Assembly (NCBI RefSeq): GCF_003955735.1
Contig: NZ_CP034464.1
Location: forward strand, 1,178,001-1,242,000
Source: Undibacterium parvum
GTDB taxonomy: Bacteria; Pseudomonadota; Gammaproteobacteria; Burkholderiales; Burkholderiaceae_D
Reading direction: 5' to 3'
DNA: 64,000 bases
The notes below the pieces were generated by a model. The model was given only the letters and a program-made list of their open reading frames with translations, was not told where the DNA came from and ran no database searches. Shown piece by piece: positions 8,158 through 14,853 of this stretch. Made by a program: the position numbers and the translations under genes. How positions within the stretch are numbered: the stretch's first letter is position 1; each line of letters opens with the position of its first letter.

Positions 8158-8237
8158 AGGAAATTGCAGTAAAATACGCTTATAGAAAAAGCTAGCCTGC
8201 TTGCTGGCGATGGAGCGATTACCCCTAGGGAGGACAC

Positions 8238-8867
8238 GTGCTAGAAATATTGGGAATGCGGCAGAAAGAATTACTCAAGCTGCTGTTAAAAAATAAGACA
8301 GGGATGACCGCCGATGAATTATCGGCGCAACTGAGCATCACCCGCAATGCGGTACGCCAGCATTTGGCATCTTTGGAGAATGATGGGCTTTTAAAAAAAG
8401 GGCAAACCCGCGCCTCGGGTGGCCGACCAGAGCAGCTTTACTTACTCACCGACAAAGGCAATGAATGCTTTACCCGGCATTACGCCTGGTTTGCTCAATT
8501 GCTAGTCGAGTCGCTGCAACAAGAGAGTGGAGCCGATGAGGTCGGCGAACGTTTCACTTTGATGGGTACGCGCATAGGTAAGCAATTGAGCAGCCAACAT
8601 CCAGAACTAAGCGTGCGCGCCGACAAAGTAAAAAAACTAGCCGAAATCATGGAGCAATTGGGCTACAGCGCGAATGCTATGTTGAGCGACAATGCGGAAA
8701 AAATCGAAGCAAGTAATTGCGTCTTCCATACTCTGGCGGTGGCGAATCCGCACATTTGTAAATTCGATGTCGCACTACTCTCGGCTTTCACCGATAGCGC
8801 GGTAGAACATCAAGAGTGCATGGCGACCGGTGGCAATGTGTGTCGCTTCAAATTCAAAGCCAGCTAG
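8238..8867 (+). CDS. HTH transcriptional regulator with C-terminal Fe-S-type cysteine set
   Basis: A 209-residue regulator. Residues about 8-60 form a winged helix-turn-helix (MTADELSAQLSITRNAVRQHLASLENDGLL) followed by a GGRPEQLYLLT wing, as in SufR/ArsR-like proteins. The C-terminal part has four cysteines (Cys161, Cys174, Cys194, Cys202) spaced C-x12-C-x19-C-x7-C, reminiscent of SufR-type Fe-S cluster sensors, whose first spacing is also x12. Start is GTG at 8238 with GGGAGGA only three bases away; ATG at 8256 is an alternative. It probably senses redox, iron or NO through a cluster (inference). The likely operator is site B, with site A as a second target. Confidence 0.82.
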   Translation: MLEILGMRQKELLKLLLKNKTGMTADELSAQLSITRNAVRQHLASLENDGLLKKGQTRASGGRPEQLYLLTDKGNECFTRHYAWFAQLLVESLQQESGADEVGERFTLMGTRIGKQLSSQHPELSVRADKVKKLAEIMEQLGYSANAMLSDNAEKIEASNCVFHTLAVANPHICKFDVALLSAFTDSAVEHQECMATGGNVCRFKFKAS

Positions 8868-8902
8868 GTTATCACCTGGCGTCAGACGAAAATGCCTGGC
8901 CT

Positions 8903-8964
8903 ATGCGCAATCCAGGTGCGGCTGTTGGCTGCTTTTGCTGCCAGCAGCCGCATGGAATATGGGT
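8903..8964. repeat. REP-like hairpin repeat, copy 2
   Basis: Arms contain TGCGCAATCCAGGTGCGGCTG and the partly complementary CAGCCGCATGGAATATGGGTA around a TGGCTGCTTTTGCTGCCA core. It is the same family as the copies at 2566, 19759, 28491, 40272 and 56881, and lies between convergent genes. Confidence 0.6.
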
Positions 8965-9004
8965 ATGGCTATTGAGATTTTTTAATTTGCTAATTGAGCC
9001 CGCC

Positions 9005-10276
9005 TCATGCCAATCTAAAATTGAGCTGAGTTGGGCGGCCTGGCAATTGTAATTGCGCGTGCGCGGCTGGCATCTGGCTCAGCACTTGGCCGCGCCGGAT
9101 TACGCATAATCGCGCCGCACGCAGGCGTAGCGCCTCGACAGTACTGCTGGCGTCGAGTATCAGCAGATCGGCATGACAGCCCACTTGCAGGCCATAGCCC
9201 TGCAAGCCCAAAATCTTGGCAGGCGCCTCGGTGACTGCATTGAAGCAAGATCGCATCGCCTCTTGCCCCGTCATCTGCGCTACATGCAAGCCCATGTGAG
9301 CTACTTCCAGCATATCGCCCGACCCTAGGCTATACCAGGGATCCATGACACAATCCTGACCGAAGGCGACGTCTATGCCAGCGGCCATTAATTCTGGCAC
9401 GCGGGTCATGCCACGTCGTTTGGGGTAAGTGTCGTGCCGCCCTTGTAGCGTAATATTGATGAGCGGATTGGCGATTGCTGCCACCCCCGCTTCGCGTATC
9501 AAGGGCAGTAATTTACTGACGTAATAATTATCCATGGAATGCATGGAGGTTAAATGTGAGCCAGCCACCCTGCCCTGCAGACCCAGTCGCTGACTGTGAT
9601 AGGCCAGAGTTTCGATATGCCGCGACATAGGATCGTCCGACTCATCGCAGTGCATATCGACTCGCAGACCTTGGTCGGCGGCGAACTCGCACAACAAGCG
9701 CACCGATTCGGCACCGTCAGCCATAGTGCGTTCAAAATGTGGAATACCCCCCACCACGTCCACACCCATGGCAATTGCGCGCTTCAGATTGGCAAACGCG
9801 CTGGCGCTACGCAATAGACCATCTTGCGGAAACGCCACCAGTTGCAGATCCAGATACGGCGCCACTTGCTGTTTGACCTGGAGTAAAGCTTCGACCGCCA
9901 GCAATCTATCATCGCAAATATCCACGTGACTGCGTATCGCCAGTAAGCCACGCGCTACCGCCCAATCGCAATATTGCAAAGCCCGCTCGACGATGGCGTC
10001 CTGCGTCAGCGTCGCTTTAAGTTCACCCCACAATGCGATGCCCTCCAGCAAAGTGCCAGACTGATTAACCCGCGGCAAGCCATAACTGAGCGTAGCGTCC
10101 ATATGAAAATGCGCATCGACAAAAGGCGGACTCACCAGATTGCCATTGGCCTTGATCTCGCTGAGTGCCTGCAGCGGCAGCGCCGGTTCTAGTGCAACGA
10201 TACGGCCACCGATTACCCCGATATCCATCCCAGTGCGACCATCAGGCAAATTGGCATTACGTATGATGAGATCCAT
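9005..10276 (-). CDS. Cytosine deaminase-like amidohydrolase
   Basis: A 423-residue metal-dependent amidohydrolase of the CodA (cytosine/isocytosine deaminase) type. Metal-binding and catalytic residues are visible in order: DAHFHMD (His56, His58), MHCDESDD (His209, Asp211), GSHLTS (His241) and FGQDCVMDPW (Asp308). The N-terminal MDLIIRNANLPDGRTGMDIGVIGG and C-terminal segments make the usual composite beta-sandwich. It is soluble and cytoplasmic. It is divergent from a LacI-type regulator, which may control it in response to a nucleobase or similar ligand (inference). A related N-heterocycle deaminase or hydrolase activity is possible. Confidence 0.82.
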   Translation of the reverse strand: MDLIIRNANLPDGRTGMDIGVIGGRIVALEPALPLQALSEIKANGNLVSPPFVDAHFHMDATLSYGLPRVNQSGTLLEGIALWGELKATLTQDAIVERALQYCDWAVARGLLAIRSHVDICDDRLLAVEALLQVKQQVAPYLDLQLVAFPQDGLLRSASAFANLKRAIAMGVDVVGGIPHFERTMADGAESVRLLCEFAADQGLRVDMHCDESDDPMSRHIETLAYHSQRLGLQGRVAGSHLTSMHSMDNYYVSKLLPLIREAGVAAIANPLINITLQGRHDTYPKRRGMTRVPELMAAGIDVAFGQDCVMDPWYSLGSGDMLEVAHMGLHVAQMTGQEAMRSCFNAVTEAPAKILGLQGYGLQVGCHADLLILDASSTVEALRLRAARLCVIRRGQVLSQMPAAHAQLQLPGRPTQLNFRLA

Positions 10277-10396
10277 TGCGGTCGTCCTATCTTTAACTGA
10301 GCATTAAAAAGTGTAAACCTAGCGCATCACTCGTTGAATAATTTTGGTTTCGTACAGAGTATGCGTCATAATCGCAGCTAAGAAAGGCAGGATCAT

Positions 10397-11401
10397 ATGG
10401 CAACTATGAAGCAGGTCGCGGAGAAGGCTAGGGTCTCAACCACCACGGTGTCTCACGTCATCAATAATACCCGAGTCGTTAGCGAAGATGCGAGAGAGCG
10501 TGTGCTGTCCGTTATCAAGCAAATGCGTTACATCCCGAGCGCGGTTGCACGCAGCTTAAAGAATGATAAGACGCATACCTTGGGCATGATTATTCCAAAT
10601 AATTCGAATCCCTATTTTGCGGAAGTGATACAAGGCATAGAGGCGGAGTCTTTTAAGCTCGGATACAACATCATTTTGTGCAATTCCTACGACGACCCAA
10701 AAAAACAGGCGGCGTACACCAGAGTCTTGATGGAGAAACGCATCGATGGTTTGATAATCGTTTCATCCGGTTCCGACGAAGAGCTTAATCAACTACTGGC
10801 CGACGAAGGCATACCTAAAGTCTTGGTTGATAGAGAAGTGCCAGGTTTGGCGGCCGATTTCATCGAGGCCGATCATGAGCAAGGTGGCTATCTGGCAACC
10901 AAGTATTTGATCGATCTGGGACATACCGATATAGCCTGCGTCTCTGGCCCCAAGACCTTACTACCTAGTGGCGACCGGGTACAGGGCTATTGGCGCGCAC
11001 TAAAAGAAGCTGGCATCGCCAGACGTGAAGAATATCTGGCACATAGCGACTTTACCAGTCAGGGTGGATTTACCGCATTTCAGCAATTGTTGGCATTGGA
11101 AAGACGGCCAAGCGCAATCTTCGCCAGCAATGACTTGATGGCCATAGGCGGCCTATGCGCAGCGCATCAGGCTGGCATGAAAATTCCAGAGCAACTGTCC
11201 GTCATCGGTTATGACGATATTGCGCTAGCTTCGTTTAGCACGCCACCGCTGACCACCATTGCCCAGCCAAAATACGAAATCGGTGTCTTGACCGCACAAG
11301 TGATGGTGCAGCGTATCCGCAATGCCGCATCAGAATTGCAAAGAGAGAAGCTGGAAACCAAGCTGATGATACGCCAGTCGACCGCCGCCTTTAAAGCTTA
11401 A
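10397..11401 (+). CDS. LacI family transcriptional regulator
   Basis: A 334-residue regulator. Residues 3-50 are the LacI helix-turn-helix and hinge (MKQVAEKARVSTTTVSHVINN, then IPSAVARSLK), and residues 60-330 are a periplasmic-binding-protein-like ligand domain with GYDDIALAS and PPLTTIAQP segments typical of PurR/RbsR-like members. It is divergent from the cytosine deaminase-like gene, a natural target. I found no clean LacI-type palindrome in the 120-bp shared promoter. Its stop codon overlaps the convergent yggT stop codon by two bases. Confidence 0.92.
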   Translation: MATMKQVAEKARVSTTTVSHVINNTRVVSEDARERVLSVIKQMRYIPSAVARSLKNDKTHTLGMIIPNNSNPYFAEVIQGIEAESFKLGYNIILCNSYDDPKKQAAYTRVLMEKRIDGLIIVSSGSDEELNQLLADEGIPKVLVDREVPGLAADFIEADHEQGGYLATKYLIDLGHTDIACVSGPKTLLPSGDRVQGYWRALKEAGIARREEYLAHSDFTSQGGFTAFQQLLALERRPSAIFASNDLMAIGGLCAAHQAGMKIPEQLSVIGYDDIALASFSTPPLTTIAQPKYEIGVLTAQVMVQRIRNAASELQREKLETKLMIRQSTAAFKA

Positions 11402-11961
11402 AACCCAATTGCCACGGGTAATAATTCCGATAGCAGTCGATTCAAAACTTGTATCGCAATCAAAGCTATCAGCGGTGAAAAATCGATGCCGCCCAAAGCC
11501 GGGATTAATCTGCGCAGGGGCGATAGGATAGGCTCATTCAAGGCACGGATAAATGGTGCGAATGGTGCATGTGGATTGACCCAGCTAAACACGGCCTCCA
11601 GTATCAACAAGGCCATAAAACCATACAGTATCCATTGCGCCATCTTGAATGCTGCCAGTAATATGATCGCGACAAATGAGAGCTGCGACAACAACCAAAA
11701 ATTAAGCAACACCGCCAGCAGCGCCACCAAAAATGCTGCGATCAAACTAGCCCAATCATATCCGGCAAAGCCCGGTATCAGGCGCCGGATTGGACGCACT
11801 AACCAGTCAGTGATCTGAAAAATTGATTGCGCCAAACCAGCTGGAGGCCGCACGCGCTGCGCCTGCATCCAAAACCGCAACAACAAAAACCCGGCAAATA
11901 AGCCGGCGACGGTATCGGTAATAAAGCTAAAAATTCCATACAACACGAAGCTACTCCCCAT
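11398..11961 (-). CDS. YggT family membrane protein
   Basis: A 187-residue inner-membrane protein with two YggT repeats, each with the hydrophobic pattern ending in P(I/L)LSPLRRLIP or WLVRPIRRLIP. About four to five transmembrane helices are visible. YggT proteins are linked to osmotic or cell-division-associated envelope functions, but the biochemical role is unsettled. ATG at 11961 is preferred to an in-frame GTG at 11973 because the GTG lies inside the terminator stem of the upstream histone-like gene. Even so, no strong ribosome site precedes the ATG except GTGGG from that stem. Confidence 0.85.
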   Translation of the reverse strand: MGSSFVLYGIFSFITDTVAGLFAGFLLLRFWMQAQRVRPPAGLAQSIFQITDWLVRPIRRLIPGFAGYDWASLIAAFLVALLAVLLNFWLLSQLSFVAIILLAAFKMAQWILYGFMALLILEAVFSWVNPHAPFAPFIRALNEPILSPLRRLIPALGGIDFSPLIALIAIQVLNRLLSELLPVAIGF

Positions 11962-11994
11962 AAAAAAACCCACTGAGTGAAATCACACAGTGGG
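11962..11994 (-). terminator. Intrinsic terminator of the histone-like gene
   Basis: Read on the minus strand: stem CCCACTG...CAGTGGG (extended by GTGA/TTCAC inside) followed by seven T residues. It lies 40 bp after the histone-like stop codon and directly abuts the yggT ATG, so yggT translation signals overlap the terminator. Confidence 0.85.
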
Positions 11995-12034
11995 TATTGT
12001 GCCTTAATACCGCCAGGCATCCAAGCATGTCAAA

Positions 12035-13114
12035 TTATGATGGACGACTACCAGTAGGGAAAGGCCAAGCAGCGGTTGGGCTAACCACCGTTTTTGCATC
12101 TGGCGTAGCCGGTTTAGCCGCAACTGCTGCCGGAGCCGCTGGAGCTGCTGCTGGCTTGGCTGCTGCTTTTGCCGCTGGCTTAGCTACTGCTTTTGCTGCT
12201 GGCTTAGCTGCTGCTTTTGCCGCTGGCTTAGCTGCTGCTTTTGCCGCTGGCTTGGCTGCTGCTTTCGCCGCTGGCTTGGCTGCTGCTTTCGCCGCTGGCT
12301 TGGCTACTGCTTTAGCTGCTGGCTTGGCTACTGCTTTAGCTGCTGGCTTGGCTGCTGCTTTTGCTGCTGGCTTAGCTGCTGCTTTTGCCGCTGGCTTGGC
12401 TACTGCTTTTGCCACTGGCTTGGCTGCTGCTTTTGCTGCTGGCTTGGCTGCTGCTTTTTTCGCTACTGGCTTAGCTGCTGCTTTTGCTGCTGGCTTGGCT
12501 GCTGCTTTTTTCGCTACTGGTTTAGCTGCTGCTTTTGCTGCTGGCTTGACTGCTGCTTTTGCTGCTGGCTTAGCTGCTGCTTTTGCTGCTGGCTTGGCTG
12601 CTGCTTTCGCCGCTGGCTTGGCTGCTGCTTTTGCTGCTGGCTTGGCTGCTGCTTTTTTCGCTACTGGCTTAGCTGCTGCTTTTGCTGCTGGCTTAGCTGC
12701 TGCTTTTGCTGCTGGCTTAGCTGCTGCTTTTGCTGCTGGCTTAGCTGCTGCTTTTTTCGCTGCTGGCTTAGCTGCTGGCTTAGCTGCTGCTTTTTTCGCT
12801 ACTGGCTTGGCTGCTGCTTTTGCTGCTGGCTTAGCTGCTGCTTTTTTCGCTGCTGCTTTTGCTGCTGGCTTAGCTGCTGCTTTTTTCGCTGCTGGCTTAG
12901 CGGCTGCTTTTGCTGCTGGCTTAGCGGCTGCTTTTGCTGCTGGCTTAGCTGCTGCTTTTGCTGCTGGCTTGGCTGCTGCTTTTGCTGCTGGCTTGGCTGC
13001 TGCTTTTGCTGCGGGCTTGGCTGCTGCTTTTACCGCTGGCTTAGCTGCTGCTTTTACCGCTGGCTTAGCTGCTGCCGCTTTCTTGTCCACGGATGGTTTT
13101 GGTGCTGTTGCCAT
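12035..13114 (-). CDS. Histone H1-like Lys/Ala/Pro-repeat DNA-binding protein
   Basis: A 359-residue highly basic protein made almost entirely of AAKPAAKA-type octad repeats (about 40 units). It has a short N-terminus (MATAPKPSVDKK) and a non-repetitive C-terminal tail ending AAWPFPTGSRPS. It resembles the histone H1-like proteins of Betaproteobacteria (BpH1/AlgP type), which bind DNA non-specifically and compact the nucleoid. The start has AAGGAG about seven bases upstream. Downstream is a strong terminator. The repeat DNA makes the length likely to vary between strains. A long open frame on the opposite strand is a mirror artefact of the repeats. Confidence 0.9.
   Translation of the reverse strand: MATAPKPSVDKKAAAAKPAVKAAAKPAVKAAAKPAAKAAAKPAAKAAAKPAAKAAAKPAAKAAAKPAAKAAAKPAAKKAAAKPAAKAAAKKAAAKPAAKAAAKPVAKKAAAKPAAKPAAKKAAAKPAAKAAAKPAAKAAAKPAAKAAAKPVAKKAAAKPAAKAAAKPAAKAAAKPAAKAAAKPAAKAAVKPAAKAAAKPVAKKAAAKPAAKAAAKPVAKKAAAKPAAKAAAKPVAKAVAKPAAKAAAKPAAKAAAKPAAKAVAKPAAKAVAKPAAKAAAKPAAKAAAKPAAKAAAKPAAKAAAKPAAKAVAKPAAKAAAKPAAAPAAPAAVAAKPATPDAKTVVSPTAAWPFPTGSRPS
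12145..13075. repeat. 24-bp tandem repeat tract inside the histone-like gene
   Basis: Dozens of degenerate 24-bp units (core GCTGCTTTTGCTGCTGGCTT on the plus strand) encode the AAKPAAKA octads. Several units carry an insertion giving KKAAAKP or a V for A change (AVAKP, AVKP), so the array has mosaic sub-patterns indicating repeat expansion and exchange. Confidence 0.9.
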
Positions 13115-13581
13115 TATGTTTCTCCTTCATGTTAGATGGAAAAAATTAAATAAAAAATTAAAATCCGCTAAAAAATCCGACTAGCGGATTATTCATCGGC
13201 ACAAACACAAGATCTGTTTATGCCAGTGAATTTGGCACCGGCTGAACTGCTGCATCCCCTCTATTGATGCAGCGCTTGAGCCATATGGTTGTTCAGTTCC
13301 TTGAAGCAAATAACAAGCATTTCAGATGCATCAAGGGATAAGCTTCAATGAACGTTAGTAACAACCAAAAAAAACGCGCGCATAAAAACGCCGGCGTCGG
13401 TATTCTGTGACGAAAATCTTTCTCCAAAACACAAACGCGCAATACCCAGCCTCGCCGGGTATTGCGCTACAAATAGTTCAGAACCTATCGGTCTATAACT
13501 GTTCATTCAGTTTGGTGAAACCTCTCGTTTTTTACGAAAGTGTATCGTGAGTAAAATCTGTTGAGATTCACCGGAAATAAT
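13115..13581. other. 467-bp spacer between histone-like gene and nrdB
   Basis: No gene is seen. The region holds a 9-bp hairpin at 13162-13190 (AATCCGCTA / TAGCGGATT) in the leader of the histone-like gene, and an 11-bp hairpin at 13437-13467 behind nrdB. The remainder probably contains the histone-gene promoter, but I see no clear -35/-10 pair. Confidence 0.6.
13437..13467 (-). terminator. Hairpin downstream of nrdB, possible terminator
   Basis: Perfect 11-bp stem GCGCAATACCC / GGGTATTGCGC with a 9-nt loop, 115 bp after nrdB's stop. On the minus strand it is followed by GTTTGTGTTTT, an imperfect T-rich tail. Confidence 0.55.
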
Positions 13582-14736
13582 TTATTCCCAGTTTAATGCT
13601 CCACCAGTTTGATACTCAATCACACGCGTCTCAAAAAAATTCCGTTCTTTTTTTAGATCGATCATTTCGCTCATCCACGGGAAAGGATTTTCTTCGTGTG
13701 GGAACAATGCGTCGAGACCGATTTGCTGTGCGCGACGATTTGCAATGAATCGCAAATAGCCTTTAAACATTGGCGCATTCAAGCCTAGTACTCCTCGCGG
13801 CATTGTATCCTCTGCGTAACGATATTCCAACTCTACCGCACGTAAAAACAACGCTTTAATTTCATCGCGAAATGCTGGCGTCCACAAATGCGGATTTTCC
13901 ATCTTGATGGTGTTGATTAAATCGATTCCAAAATTGCAGTGCATCGATTCGTCACGCAAAATGTATTGATACTGTTCGGCCGCACCCATCATTTTATTCT
14001 GACGACCTAGTGCTAAAATCTGCGTGAAGCCGACATAGAAAAACAGACCTTCCATCAAGCATGCAAACACAATTAATGAGCGCAATAATGTCTGATCATC
14101 CTCAGTCGTTCCGGTCTTAAATTCAGGATTGGTCAGTACATCAATGAAAGGAATCAGGAACTGATCTTTATCACGAATCGACTCGACTTCATTATAGGCA
14201 TTAAAAACTTCGCCCTCATCCAAACCGAGTGATTCAACGATGTATTGATAGGCATGCGTATGGATCGCCTCTTCAAAAGCCTGACGCAATAGATACTGGC
14301 GGCACTCCGGCGCGGTAATATGACGATATGTTCCCAGTACAATATTGTTGGCAGCCAGTGAATCGGCCGTCACGAAGAAACCTAAATTACGCGTGACCAA
14401 TCTGCGCTCATCATCGGTCAGACCATTGGGGCTTTTCCAAAGTTCAATATCGCGCTGCATATTGATTTCTTGTGGCATCCAGTGATTGGCACAACCAGCC
14501 AGATATTTATCCCAAGCCCATTTATATTTAAATGGCACCAATTGATTGACGTCTGTCTTACCGTTAATGATACGTTTGTCACTGGCATTGACACGCCGCG
14601 CCAAATCTTCAGCGCTAGGAACAAACTTATCGGCAGCCTGCACAGGATTGAGTCCAGCATCCATCGCTGGTAATGGGGCTTGCGCAGGTCGCGCTATTGG
14701 TGCTGCAGATACAGCTTCATCATCCCAAGAAAGCAT
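13582..14736 (-). CDS. nrdB: Ribonucleotide reductase class Ia, beta subunit
   Basis: A 384-residue small subunit of aerobic ribonucleotide reductase, which houses the di-iron/tyrosyl radical cofactor needed to reduce ribonucleotides. The ligand pattern is present: EEAIHTHAY (Glu, His, and a Tyr at the radical position four residues after the His), EVESIRD and [10 protein letters not shown] (Glu, His). The C-terminus is acidic with a terminal aromatic tail (TGGALNWE), the part that docks into NrdA. It lies 117 bp downstream of nrdA in the same direction and is presumably co-transcribed under the NrdR sites. Confidence 0.96.
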   Translation of the reverse strand: MLSWDDEAVSAAPIARPAQAPLPAMDAGLNPVQAADKFVPSAEDLARRVNASDKRIINGKTDVNQLVPFKYKWAWDKYLAGCANHWMPQEINMQRDIELWKSPNGLTDDERRLVTRNLGFFVTADSLAANNIVLGTYRHITAPECRQYLLRQAFEEAIHTHAYQYIVESLGLDEGEVFNAYNEVESIRDKDQFLIPFIDVLTNPEFKTGTTEDDQTLLRSLIVFACLMEGLFFYVGFTQILALGRQNKMMGAAEQYQYILRDESMHCNFGIDLINTIKMENPHLWTPAFRDEIKALFLRAVELEYRYAEDTMPRGVLGLNAPMFKGYLRFIANRRAQQIGLDALFPHEENPFPWMSEMIDLKKERNFFETRVIEYQTGGALNWE

Positions 14737-14853
14737 TTTTGTCCTAAATATTTATTTACTGATTATTACAATTGTTCACATTGCGAAGTTCAAATTGTGC
14801 GGTGCCGGCACTGACATCGATAGACCGACTCCACACAATTTCCCGCGAATTAA

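Noticed and set aside
12145..13075. Possible CRISPR array
   Set aside because: The repeats are contiguous 24-bp coding units with no spacers and no cas genes nearby.
11997..13184. A 395-residue plus-strand open frame rich in AFAAGLAA repeats
   Set aside because: It is the mirror of the AAKPAAKA repeats of the histone-like gene. The minus-strand gene has a ribosome site, a sensible C-terminal tail and a family match, whereas this frame has none.
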